Assembly (NCBI RefSeq): GCF_015645465.1 | Contig: NZ_JADOEL010000002.1 | Span: 310,001-374,000, forward strand | Direction of reading: 5' to 3' | Length of the DNA stretch: 64,000 nt | From: Herminiimonas contaminans | Lineage (GTDB): Bacteria > Pseudomonadota > Gammaproteobacteria > Burkholderiales > Burkholderiaceae_D | Shown: positions 49,840 through 58,000 of the stretch, piece by piece | Position numbering within the stretch: the stretch's first letter is position 1 | Layout of the letters: every line of letters begins with the position of its first letter | The notes under the pieces: model-generated | The model's input: only the letters and a program-made list of their open reading frames with translations | What the model was told of the DNA's origin: nothing | Databases searched by the model: none | Program-made: the position numbers and the translations under genes

Positions 49840-50793
49840 CTATACCGTCACGATATGCGTACCCGTTTCGCGTTTAATCGCTTGCGGCAATTTTTCCGGG
49901 GTCGTGATGATCACCCGGTTTCCACCAGCGGCGAGGAAGTTAAGGCTGGCTTCGATCTTGGGCAACATACTACCGGCAGGAAAGTGTCCTTCCGACATAT
50001 AGCGCCGTGTCTCGTCCGTGGTAATTTGTCCCAGTGCCTGCTGGTTAGGCTTACCGAAGTTGATACACACTTTTTCAACGCCGGTCGTGATCGCCAGGAT
50101 ATCGGCATTCAATTCCTTCGCCAGCAAAGTCGTCGCCAGATCTTTATCGATCACCGCGTCCACGCCGCGATACAGATGATCGCCGTCCTGCACCACCGGT
50201 ATGCCGCCACCACCCAGCGCGATCACCACAAAGCCACGATCCAGCAAGGAAGTGATTGCATCTGTTTCCAGTACTTTCACCGGCACCGGCGAAGCCACCA
50301 CGCGACGATAACCGCGTCCTGAATCCTCAACGAATTTCCAGTCTGGATGCTCCTGCATCAGCACATCACGCTGCTGCTCGCTGAAGAAAGCACCGATAGG
50401 CTTGGTCGGGTTGCTGAAGTTGATATCGTCTGCCGCCACTTCAACACGGGTAATCAGTGTAATCACCTGTTTATTGATGCCGCGTTGTGTCAGTTCGTTG
50501 ACCAGTCCCTGCTGCAACTGGTAACCGATACCGCCCTGCGTATTGGCGACGCAGTTGGCAAGCGGCACGATAGGTATGTCTTCGTACTGGCTTGCCACTT
50601 CGGCACGACGCAAGTCCAGACCTACCTGCGGGCCATTGCCGTGCGTAAGAACGATGTTATATCCCCCTTCCAGCATATCTGCGATATTGCTGACGATCGC
50701 CTGGATTGCCTTTTCCTGGTGCTGGATGCTTTGCTGTTCATTGCTGGTAATAATGCTATTACCACCGATGGCGATGACTACGAGTTCGTTCAT
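49840..50793 (-). CDS. arcC: Carbamate kinase
   Basis: Converts carbamoyl phosphate and ADP to ATP plus carbamate, which breaks down to CO2 and ammonia. The 317 residues have the amino-acid-kinase family pattern: VVIAIGGNSI, VLTHGNGPQVGLDLRRAE, GRGYRRVVASPVPVKV, VIALGGGGIPVV and GVDAVIDKDLATTLLA. There is no arginine deiminase or ornithine carbamoyltransferase gene nearby; the carbamoyl phosphate source is most likely the FdrA/DUF1116/DUF2877 proteins coded upstream, as with AllK (YbcF) in E. coli. The generic symbol arcC is used because the isozyme role rests on context. Confidence 0.96.
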   Translation of the reverse strand: MNELVVIAIGGNSIITSNEQQSIQHQEKAIQAIVSNIADMLEGGYNIVLTHGNGPQVGLDLRRAEVASQYEDIPIVPLANCVANTQGGIGYQLQQGLVNELTQRGINKQVITLITRVEVAADDINFSNPTKPIGAFFSEQQRDVLMQEHPDWKFVEDSGRGYRRVVASPVPVKVLETDAITSLLDRGFVVIALGGGGIPVVQDGDHLYRGVDAVIDKDLATTLLAKELNADILAITTGVEKVCINFGKPNQQALGQITTDETRRYMSEGHFPAGSMLPKIEASLNFLAAGGNRVIITTPEKLPQAIKRETGTHIVTV

Positions 50794-50815
50794 GAGTATG
50801 ACCCCGAAAATTTAT

Positions 50816-50846
50816 CTGCACGGAGGGCAAATGCCGCCCCGTGCAG
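50816..50846 (-). repeat. Intercistronic hairpin between the permease and carbamate kinase genes
   Basis: CTGCACGG / CCGTGCAG, an 8-base perfect stem with a 15-base loop, and no T run. It could stabilise or process the transcript and uncouple expression of the two genes. Confidence 0.45.
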
Positions 50847-50879
50847 CGCTACAAAAAAGTGTTGAATAAAATCTGATAC

Positions 50880-52433
50880 TTACGACGCCAGCTTGCCGCC
50901 GTCTGCTTCTACCGCCAGCGGCACTGCCGCTTTTGCATCCATATAGTGTTTGACCAGGAACACGCCCGACATCATCAGGTAGGCATACACAAACGGCATC
51001 GAAGCAGGCGCCGCGATCCCAACTACCGGCGCATGGATAATCCCGAGCAAGGCCAGCAAGGCGCCGGTACCCGCTGCCACCGCACCACGCAATGGATGAT
51101 TCAGGATCGCGAAGATGGCGATACAACCCCACAACATGCTGGCCAGCGGCGCACCACTACCGAGGTGCAGCAGCCCGTTGTAATACACACCCTTATGCGC
51201 CAGTGCCTGCGTGCCCAATACCTTGGCTGAAGTACCGGCCGTGGCCATCACGTTGTTGACGATCGTCAAAGCCCAGTTAGCAATCCACGGGAACATACAA
51301 ATGAAGATGACAGGCACCTCGACCTTGGGTGTCTCTCGCACCACCTGATTCGCCGTGACCACACCGATGAAGACCAGGATGGGGACAATCGCCGTCATCG
51401 GTATCACCGCCAGCAGGAAGGCACCGAGGCCAAACAGCGAGACCAGCAACATGGAGACACCAGTCGCGACCGTATACCCTATGCCCGCACCCATCGCCTT
51501 CCAACCGGCATGGCCGACATACACGGTGACCGGGAATGGATTACCGCAAAAGCAACCCAGCGTAGACGACAAGCCGTTGGCCAGCATCACGTTACGGGTG
51601 TCATACGGATCACCGGCAGCATGGGCGCTCTCGATGTTTTCCAGATCGAAGATGTAGTTAGCCAGGCCGAGCGGTACGGCAGAAGCGAGGTAGGGCAAAG
51701 CGTGCGGCAGACCTTGCATAAAGCTATCGATATGCACGGATGGCGGATTGAAACCAAACGAAGCCAGCGATGCCTTGATCGCTTCCGGGCTCTGCAAGCC
51801 GAAAGCCCAGGCCAGCACCGTGCCGACTACCAGTAACAGCAAACCGGTAGGGATACGTGCAAACAAAGGCGACTTGCCGAACCAGTTAATAAAGATCAGC
51901 AGCAGGACGATGAAAGAAACCGTCGGTGTTTCAAATGCCTGCAGCATCGGATTCATCGCCAGCAACAGCAAGCCGAGACCGGACAGGCAAGACAGCAGCA
52001 CGGTACGTGGAATCATCTTGCGCACCGTTTCACCGATGAAGGAACCACCTACCAGGATCATCGCTTCTACGAAGCACCAGACCAGCGCGATCTGCAAGGC
52101 AAACTCGGCATCCTTGGTTTGCTGGTAAACCGGCATCAGCACCAGGAAGGTCACCGTGAAAATCGACGGTGCGCTCGGCCCCGAAGGCAAGGCGGTGATG
52201 TCCTTGCGATTGCCGGACTTCGCCATCTTGATACCGAAGTAACCATAAAACATGCTGGCGCAAAACACGGCCAGACCAAACGCCGGAGTGATCCGGCCAT
52301 AGACCATTTCTTTCGGCAAACCGACCACGAAGAGCAAGAGGCCCATCATGGTTAATAGATTCGTAAGGTTATTGGTCAGCAAACCGAAGTAGGCTGCCCA
52401 GTCACCCTTTTTCCACCATATCTGCTTTTCCAT
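50880..52433 (-). CDS. NCS2-type permease, probably for a purine-like compound
   Basis: A polytopic inner-membrane transporter of 517 residues with 12 or more hydrophobic helices, resembling xanthine/uracil/AzgA-type (NCS2) permeases. Visible blocks: WAAYFGLLTNNLTNLLTMMG, KDITALPSGPSAPSIF, the ENIESAHAAGDPYDTRNVML segment in the position of the NCS2 substrate helix, and CFCGNPFPVTVYVGHAGWKA. GAGGAG precedes the ATG. Its place inside the carbamoyl-catabolism cluster suggests that it imports the starting compound; E. coli has the NCS2 permease YbbY in its allantoin cluster. The substrate cannot be read from sequence. Confidence 0.8.
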   Translation of the reverse strand: MEKQIWWKKGDWAAYFGLLTNNLTNLLTMMGLLLFVVGLPKEMVYGRITPAFGLAVFCASMFYGYFGIKMAKSGNRKDITALPSGPSAPSIFTVTFLVLMPVYQQTKDAEFALQIALVWCFVEAMILVGGSFIGETVRKMIPRTVLLSCLSGLGLLLLAMNPMLQAFETPTVSFIVLLLIFINWFGKSPLFARIPTGLLLLVVGTVLAWAFGLQSPEAIKASLASFGFNPPSVHIDSFMQGLPHALPYLASAVPLGLANYIFDLENIESAHAAGDPYDTRNVMLANGLSSTLGCFCGNPFPVTVYVGHAGWKAMGAGIGYTVATGVSMLLVSLFGLGAFLLAVIPMTAIVPILVFIGVVTANQVVRETPKVEVPVIFICMFPWIANWALTIVNNVMATAGTSAKVLGTQALAHKGVYYNGLLHLGSGAPLASMLWGCIAIFAILNHPLRGAVAAGTGALLALLGIIHAPVVGIAAPASMPFVYAYLMMSGVFLVKHYMDAKAAVPLAVEADGGKLAS

Positions 52434-52616
52434 ACAATCAGTCTCCTCGATATAAACGAGTTATTTTTTATGTAGATACACATTCGCCAGGCATGAGTTG
52501 ACCCACACCCGAAAAATGGGCGAACAATTTTTTACTGTGTGTTTTTCAGCGCCTGAGTTACGGAGCTTTTACGGTTGAGGACTTACGACGAGTTCATGGC
52601 ATTTCTCCCAGACGGG

Positions 52617-52638
52617 CCTGCCATCTGCTGATGGCAGG
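52617..52638 (-). repeat. Intercistronic hairpin after the DUF1116 gene
   Basis: CCTGCCAT / ATGGCAGG perfect 8-base stem, 6-base loop, about 18 bases past the DUF1116 stop and 180 bases before the permease start. No T run. It may act as a partial terminator or a 3'-end stabiliser. Confidence 0.5.
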
Positions 52639-52656
52639 TGTGCTCATAGTTTGAAT

Positions 52657-54087
52657 TTATCCGTGGCGATAGCGCTGCGCGTAAGCAACGATGGCTTGTT
52701 CAAAGCATTCAAATGGCGGATACACAATGCCCGCGCCTATCATCCCTACGCCTGCATCCTTGTGCGCGATCGCCGTATTGATGACCGGCAGGATGCCGCT
52801 CTGTGCAACCTTGAGCAGATCGATACCAGTCGGCACGCCCTGGAACTCCAGCAAAGGGATGGTCACGTTGGGGTTTTGTGCGGTCGTGATTTCTGCCATC
52901 TGGCGCGAGAAATCAATCGCCTCATCTACCGTGCCGCCGACCAATGCCACGATCGCAGGAGCAGTCGCCATCGCAAAGCCGCCTATGCCATAGGTTTCGG
53001 TGATCGCGCTGTCGCCGATATCGAGACCGGAATCTTTCGGTTTGTAACCGGCAAACATAGGACCTATCACTTGCTGCGATGGGCCGGTGAACCAGACATT
53101 GCCCGGGATGCCGCTGATACGGATACCAAAGTCCACGCCGTTACGCGCCATGGTGGTCACGATGGTGCTGTACTCGATGCCGTGCGCGGAATCCATCGCG
53201 GCCTTGCACATCGCCATCCAGGTCGGGCCGGAGAAGTAATCGCTGCTGGCCACGAATTCAAACACTTCTTTCTTTTGCTGCGTCGTGAAATCAGTCTGGA
53301 TGATGAACGGCGTCAGCGCCTGGATCAGCAAGACGGTGCCGGCGTTGTTGCGGTTGTGGCATTCGTCACCCATGTGCAATGCTTGTGCCAGCATCAGGCG
53401 CAGATCAATTTCCTTCGCCAGCTTCATCGCATCACGCAGGATAGGACCCAGCGTGTCGCGCATCCAGTTCAGGCGGATGATCACGCTTTCATCGTTGGCA
53501 CCCATGCGCAGGATTTTTGCCATCTGCTCACTGAGGTTGGTGTAAGCGTGATTGCCGTAGGTTTTGTTTTCCACGATGTGCATATACATCGAAGCCGAGG
53601 TCACACCTGCCATCGAGCCGACGCAATCATGCTCATGACATGGCGAGAAGGTAATTGCACCGGAAGCGGCAACGCGTTCTGCGTCAACCAGATCCTTGGC
53701 CAGCCCTTCGAATACCAGCGCACCGGTAACCGCGCCCTTCATCGCACCACACATGCGCTCCCAGGTAATCGGCGGACCTGAATGCAGGATGGTGGTCTTG
53801 GTCATGCCGGGCACCACATTGATGGCCTGGTCAAAACCAATCAGTACAGGTTGCGACTGGATGATACGTTCAACTGCTTGCGCATTAGCCTTGGCAATTT
53901 TTTCACCCAGCGACGACTTTTCCACCTGATCCAGCGCACGGATAATGTCCACGTTGCCGCGTCCTGGTGGCATCCAGTTCAAGTGCGTGACTGCTACTTG
54001 CTGTTCTTGCAGGTCGTCACGAAACATCTCAATGCCGACATTGATAACGCTCAGTTTTTCTTTAAACAATTGTGGGCTGGCCATCAT
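52657..54087 (-). CDS. allG: DUF1116 protein, AllG-like subunit of a carbamoyltransferase
   Basis: About 476 residues, cytosolic, related to E. coli YlbE, now understood as the AllG subunit of oxamate carbamoyltransferase. The start at MMASPQLFKE has AGGAGAGG just upstream and overlaps the FdrA stop by 4 bases. Conserved family segments are NWMPPGRGNVDIIRALDQ, the His/Cys cluster FSPCHEHDCVGSMAGVTSAS, the NRNNAGTVLLIQALTPFII helix and GVDFGIRISGIPGNVWFTGP. The His/Cys cluster is a good active-site candidate. Product inferred from family and neighbours; direct evidence of substrate is lacking here. Confidence 0.85.
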   Translation of the reverse strand: MMASPQLFKEKLSVINVGIEMFRDDLQEQQVAVTHLNWMPPGRGNVDIIRALDQVEKSSLGEKIAKANAQAVERIIQSQPVLIGFDQAINVVPGMTKTTILHSGPPITWERMCGAMKGAVTGALVFEGLAKDLVDAERVAASGAITFSPCHEHDCVGSMAGVTSASMYMHIVENKTYGNHAYTNLSEQMAKILRMGANDESVIIRLNWMRDTLGPILRDAMKLAKEIDLRLMLAQALHMGDECHNRNNAGTVLLIQALTPFIIQTDFTTQQKKEVFEFVASSDYFSGPTWMAMCKAAMDSAHGIEYSTIVTTMARNGVDFGIRISGIPGNVWFTGPSQQVIGPMFAGYKPKDSGLDIGDSAITETYGIGGFAMATAPAIVALVGGTVDEAIDFSRQMAEITTAQNPNVTIPLLEFQGVPTGIDLLKVAQSGILPVINTAIAHKDAGVGMIGAGIVYPPFECFEQAIVAYAQRYRHG

Positions 54088-55634
54088 TTCGCCTCTCCTT
54101 TGCAAACAAATTCCCGTGACAACAAGCCGGTATTGGCACTGCTGCTGGCGATAGTGACGCCGGCTGCGCTCAGTCGTTCGATCTGGTCTTGCATGTTGGG
54201 ACGATCAAGGTCGGTGCCCAGTACATAGCCGAGGATTTCCAGATGGCGTTCTTCCTTGGCGGCGATAGCTTTCGCCTCGCGAATCGCATCCAGCATGACG
54301 CCGACCGGATCGGCATGTGAGCCATAGCCGAGGATGAAGTCCATGGTGATTACACCTACTTCCGGATCACGTGCTTCCTGCAACAGGCGTTCGATACGAT
54401 TCGACGGATCTATCATCGGGTGCGGTTTGCCATTGGTGAAATCATCGTCACCGAAATCAAGGAAGGTGTGTTCCTTGCTCTTGCTCACGTCCTTCAGGCG
54501 ATACTCGGGATTGAGCTGGATATTGCTATAGACCTTGGGATATTTTTCCATCGCGGCATACATGGCTTCATCGCACAAGGTGCCGCCACAGAACAAACCA
54601 CGTATGTATTTTTGTTCCGGCTTGAGTTTGGCGCGGACTTCTTCGATCAACGGCCAGTTCAGCGGATGCAGGTCGAGGTCTTCTTCCTTCACACCTGTCA
54701 GCAGCACCGCTTTCAGTGCTGCTTCCTTGGTCGACTTGGCGAACACACCGCCCGCCTTGACGACATCGGCTTCCTTGCCGCCAATAAAGCAGACCACGAC
54801 CGGTTTGCTGCAGCGACTGATTTCGGCCAATACTTTTTTCTCGACCGACGCTGCCGGTGGTTTGGAGATCAGTACGATGACTTTGGTCTGGTCATCGGCA
54901 TTCAGCATGCGCATCGCGTCCAGCATCATGATGCCGCCGATTTTTTCATGCAGGTCGCGACCACCGGTACCTATCAGTTGCGATACGCCGCCGCCAAAAT
55001 CATGGATACGCACACTCAGTTCCTGGCTGCCGGTACCTGACGCACCGATGATGCCGATATTGCCCTGACGCACATGGTTGCCGAAGCACAGTGCCTTGTT
55101 ATTGATAATCGCAGTGCCACAATCCGGGCCCATCATCAGCAAGCCTTTGCTGTGTGCCAATTGCTTCAGCGCGAGCTCGTCTTCGACGCTGACGTTATCG
55201 CTGAACAGCATCACGTTCAGGCCCTGCTCCAGCGCGGCGCGTGCTTCGCGTACTGCGTATGCGCCATTCACGGAAACTACCGCGAGGTTGCTGCCCGGGA
55301 CATTTTCCTTGGCTGAAGCGACCGTCGCGTACTTGGCCTGATGCTCGCCTTTTGCGCTCGGCTTCTTCTTGAATAATTCTTCTATGGCCAGCAACGATTC
55401 TTCATTCTTTTCATCGCTGCTACCGACGATCAAAATCATGAGATCGCCGTTCTTGGCTTCTTCCAGTTCTGGCGTCAGCAAATTCAGATTGCGCAGTACG
55501 CCTTTATTCATCTCTGTCGCCATCGCGACGAAAGCCTGCTCCACGTCCGGCAATTGATTTGCCTTGGTGGATATCGACATCAATGAAACCGAGTCGAAGT
55601 AAGTGTTTTTCTTGATTAAAATCTTAAGCGACAT
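54084..55634 (-). CDS. allF: FdrA protein, AllF-like subunit of a carbamoyltransferase
   Basis: A 516-residue protein of the FdrA family, with a fold like the succinyl-CoA synthetase alpha subunit. The N-terminal family-specific domain is followed by GLLMMGPDCGTAIINNKAL (about 164-182) and GIIGASGTGSQELSVRIHDFGG (nucleotide/CoA-like loop), then TGGRDLHEKIGG and a C-terminal half with GYGSHADPVGVMLDAI. FdrA is AllF of the E. coli oxamate carbamoyltransferase, working with AllG and AllH. It overlaps both neighbours (11 bases with DUF2877, 4 with DUF1116), as expected for subunits made in fixed ratio. Confidence 0.9.
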   Translation of the reverse strand: MSLKILIKKNTYFDSVSLMSISTKANQLPDVEQAFVAMATEMNKGVLRNLNLLTPELEEAKNGDLMILIVGSSDEKNEESLLAIEELFKKKPSAKGEHQAKYATVASAKENVPGSNLAVVSVNGAYAVREARAALEQGLNVMLFSDNVSVEDELALKQLAHSKGLLMMGPDCGTAIINNKALCFGNHVRQGNIGIIGASGTGSQELSVRIHDFGGGVSQLIGTGGRDLHEKIGGIMMLDAMRMLNADDQTKVIVLISKPPAASVEKKVLAEISRCSKPVVVCFIGGKEADVVKAGGVFAKSTKEAALKAVLLTGVKEEDLDLHPLNWPLIEEVRAKLKPEQKYIRGLFCGGTLCDEAMYAAMEKYPKVYSNIQLNPEYRLKDVSKSKEHTFLDFGDDDFTNGKPHPMIDPSNRIERLLQEARDPEVGVITMDFILGYGSHADPVGVMLDAIREAKAIAAKEERHLEILGYVLGTDLDRPNMQDQIERLSAAGVTIASSSANTGLLSREFVCKGEAK

Positions 55635-56523
55635 GTTGACTCCCCAAGTGATTACCCAGTAACAAGCCGGCCGTGATCCCGCTGAGAATGTCCGCTCCCG
55701 AGCTGGAACCTATGTTGACTACCGGTTTGATACGCTCCTTTATCGAGGCCAATTCCCCGTTAAAAATCGTTGCCAGCAAAGCGCCTATACATGCACGCGT
55801 CTTGCCTTGTACGGCTTTAATCAAAGCCATATAGCTAATCTTGTTGGTGCGGTACTCCTCTGCCCTGATCACCTGAGCAATCAACGGCAGATACACATGC
55901 GCCGGATGCTGTGGCACTGCCAGCACCGAGCACAAGCCAACCAGGAAATCATCACCGCTAGGTGTCAGCCCGATTCCCAGGCCCAGCAATCCCTTCAGCG
56001 CATCGCGTATCACGGCCGGATTCGCGGTGCGCATGCCATCGATCAGACGTTCGCTGCCACGCAACAGTTGTTGACTCATGACCTGGTAGAAGACGTTATT
56101 GCCGTCATACCTGAAAAGCGACGTGCTATTGATCGAAGTTATCTCGTCATCAATTTCCGACTTAATGATTTGCAGGTAATCAGACGAAAGAGCACGAAAC
56201 AGCAATGGCGGCGGCAGCCACACACGACACGACGCCAGGTCTATCTCCAGTCCATCACCAAGCTGCAGCACTTCTCCGTCGTAGTGCAATTTCGTATTGC
56301 CATCGACCACCAGCTCATCAAATTCAGTGGCACTGATACGTAATGTATTCGGCGCATCATCGAGGCTGGAACACACCACCGAATACAAATACCCACTCTC
56401 GCGACAACGCAGATTGATCACGCGACTGAAACGGCTGTGTACATCCAGATGGAAATCACCCCGCCCCAGCCGTGCCATAAAATCCGCATCCGCCGATAAG
56501 GCTCGCGCCTTAAGCTGCTGCAT
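55624..56523 (-). CDS. allH: DUF2877 protein, AllH-like subunit of a carbamoyltransferase
   Basis: A 299-residue soluble protein related to E. coli YlbF (AllH). The family signature is the C-terminal GLGIGLTPSGDDFLVGLCSVL segment followed by the SSGADILSGITAGLLLG motif; the N-terminus has a basic beta-rich part. It overlaps FdrA by 11 bases. Together with DUF1116 and FdrA it should form the phosphorolytic carbamoyltransferase complex. Confidence 0.87.
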   Translation of the reverse strand: MQQLKARALSADADFMARLGRGDFHLDVHSRFSRVINLRCRESGYLYSVVCSSLDDAPNTLRISATEFDELVVDGNTKLHYDGEVLQLGDGLEIDLASCRVWLPPPLLFRALSSDYLQIIKSEIDDEITSINSTSLFRYDGNNVFYQVMSQQLLRGSERLIDGMRTANPAVIRDALKGLLGLGIGLTPSGDDFLVGLCSVLAVPQHPAHVYLPLIAQVIRAEEYRTNKISYMALIKAVQGKTRACIGALLATIFNGELASIKERIKPVVNIGSSSGADILSGITAGLLLGNHLGSQHVA

Positions 56524-56553
56524 AGTTCACCCTGCGCTTGTATTCAGTCAGTC

Positions 56554-57159
56554 TTATGCGCCAGCGGCAATCAACAGCTCGGCAATTTCGGTATAACCTT
56601 TTTCGCGCGCCAGGAAGAGCGGCGTTTTACCCCACATATCGGTCATATGCGGATTCGCACCGTGATCCAGCAACAGCTTTACGATCTCTTGCTGTTTGGC
56701 ACCACCGTCATTGAGCACGATGGCTTCCAGCAATGGCGTCCAGCCGACGAAGTTGGTGTGATTGACATTCATGTCTGTGTGCAAGACCAGCTCACGCACA
56801 ATTTCAACGTGGCCTTTTTCGCTGGCAGGTGTAATGCCTACACCACCAAAACGGGTCAGGCGAGTCAGGTCAGGTTTGCCCTTCAGCGTGATGCGCAGCA
56901 AAGTCAGGTCATTGGTCAGGCAGCTGAGCAGGAAAGGATTGAAGCAAGTTTCATCTTGCTTGTTGATGTCGGCACCCGCGTCTATCAGAAATTCGACGCA
57001 GGCATAGTGCTTCTTCAGGCTGGCCAGTACCATGGCGGTACGACCCTGGCGATTCGTGACATTGATATCCACACCACTCGCCAGCAAGGCTTGTAAGCGT
57101 GCAACATCACCTGCATCGGCGGCCTGCAAGAATTGAACGGCAGATTCGCTATTCGACAT
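56554..57159 (-). CDS. Ankyrin-repeat protein at the head of the carbamoyl-catabolism operon
   Basis: A 201-residue protein made almost entirely of five to six ankyrin repeats, for example GDVARLQALLASGVDINVTN, RQGRTAMVLASLKKHYACVE, WTPLLEAIVLNDGG and KLLLDHGANPHMTDMWGKTP. No signal peptide or membrane helix, so cytosolic. It starts the co-oriented series and ends 30 bases before the DUF2877 gene, so it is almost certainly on the same transcript. Ankyrin proteins bind other proteins; assembling or regulating the AllFGH-like complex is a reasonable guess. The E. coli allantoin cluster has no such protein. Confidence 0.9.
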   Translation of the reverse strand: MSNSESAVQFLQAADAGDVARLQALLASGVDINVTNRQGRTAMVLASLKKHYACVEFLIDAGADINKQDETCFNPFLLSCLTNDLTLLRITLKGKPDLTRLTRFGGVGITPASEKGHVEIVRELVLHTDMNVNHTNFVGWTPLLEAIVLNDGGAKQQEIVKLLLDHGANPHMTDMWGKTPLFLAREKGYTEIAELLIAAGA

Positions 57160-57471
57160 AAAATTCCTCTTGAGTCAGTCTCGTTGTAATAATTTTTCCT
57201 GTATCCCTCTGTTGAGAAATACGGTGTGTTTTGTTCTCGGTACTACTGGAACTTCATTGAGGCTCACAGTAGCAAGAAGTTTTGGTTTGCAGAAGGCACC
57301 TAAAATTTATTCATCACTTCTCCTTTTATTTTTGAATTTTTCTTAACAATCGACTTTTCAGGCCTGCAAGCAGGCCTGGCGCACAAACATAATGTGCGCC
57401 AAAAACAGGAATCGGGAAATTAACAGCAGCGGCGAGTGCGCATGCGTATAGGACGAATCGGACGGACGAAA
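57160..57471 (-). promoter_or_regulatory. Control region upstream of the ankyrin/AllFGH operon
   Basis: About 310 bases without a gene. It contains an interrupted inverted repeat CTACTG (57243-57248) / CAGTAG (57267-57272) spaced by 18 bases, a possible LysR-family site; a perfect Shine-Dalgarno (AAGGAG on the minus strand, 57320-57325) before a five-codon frame ATG-AAT-AAA-TTT-TAG (57314 down to 57300); and a perfect palindrome CAGGCCTGC-AA-GCAGGCCTG (57359-57378). Which of these is functional cannot be told. Confidence 0.4.
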
Positions 57472-57500
57472 AAAAACGCCACGCATATGCGTGGCGTTTT
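57472..57500 (-). terminator. Terminator after the second tRNA-Glu
   Basis: AAAACGCCACGCAT / ATGCGTGGCGTTTT stem-loop, directly downstream of tRNA-Glu on the minus strand. Confidence 0.88.
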
Positions 57501-57504
57501 AACC

Positions 57505-57580
57505 TGGCGTCCCCAAGGGGATTCGAACCCCTGTACTCACCGTGAAAGGGTGATGTCCTAGGCCTCTAGACGATGGGGAC
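57505..57580 (-). tRNA. tRNA-Glu(TTC), distal copy
   Basis: A 76-base tRNA with encoded CCA: acceptor GTCCCC..GGGGAC, anticodon loop CTTTCAC giving TTC, T-arm GGGGTTCGAATCCCC. Identical to the copy at 57726-57801. It lies behind a terminator, so its expression needs readthrough or a separate start site. Confidence 0.97.
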
Positions 57581-57686
57581 AGAAAACTGCCCTTATTACT
57601 GGCCTTACTACTTCCTGCACTTCCCGACCAAACAGGCACAATCAATTTGCGCGCACATCATGTGCATTCCGCGACATGCCTGAATC

Positions 57687-57721
57687 GAAAAAAAAACACC
57701 ACGCATCAGCGTGGTGTTTTT
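57687..57721 (-). terminator. Terminator between the two tRNA-Glu genes
   Basis: AAACACCACGC / GCGTGGTGTTT stem with a short loop and a long T run on the minus strand. Confidence 0.85.
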
Positions 57722-57725
57722 AACC

Positions 57726-57801
57726 TGGCGTCCCCAAGGGGATTCGAACCCCTGTACTCACCGTGAAAGGGTGATGTCCTAGGCCTCTAGACGATGGGGA
57801 C
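57726..57801 (-). tRNA. tRNA-Glu(TTC), proximal copy
   Basis: Identical in sequence to the copy at 57505-57580, with encoded CCA. It follows tRNA-Ala after about 58 bases and should share its promoter. Confidence 0.97.
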
Positions 57802-57859
57802 AGAAAACTGCCCTTATTGCTGGCCTTACTACTTCCTACACTTCTCTACCACTAGTTGG

Positions 57860-57935
<76 letters not shown>

Positions 57936-57952
57936 TCGAGTGCAGAAGCGAG

Positions 57953-57982
57953 ATTATAGCAAAGCATTTCTCTCTGTGTAAA
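57953..57982 (-). promoter_or_regulatory. Promoter of the tRNA-Ala/Glu transcript
   Basis: On the minus strand TTTACA (57977-57982), an 18-base spacer, then a perfect TATAAT (57953-57958); expected start about 10 bases before the mature tRNA-Ala. Confidence 0.7.
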
Positions 57983-58000
57983 TGCCATTTTGAAAAAATT

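Larger units (their letters stand above)
57472..57850. repeat. Tandem duplication containing tRNA-Glu and its terminator
   Basis: Two units offset by 221 bases (about 57472-57629 and 57691-57850). Each has a terminator hairpin, an identical tRNA-Glu gene and the leader AGAAAACTGCCCTTATT.CTGGCC with few differences. The terminator stems have diverged in sequence but keep pairing. Confidence 0.85.

Noticed and set aside
48816-57159. Arginine deiminase pathway as explanation of the carbamate kinase gene
   Set aside because: No arginine deiminase, ornithine carbamoyltransferase or arginine/ornithine antiporter gene is nearby, whereas all three AllFGH-type genes are.
57359-57378. Perfect palindrome CAGGCCTGC-AA-GCAGGCCTG as a terminator
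   Set aside because: It has no T run on the minus strand, where the operon is read, and none directly downstream on the plus strand; left as a note in the control region.
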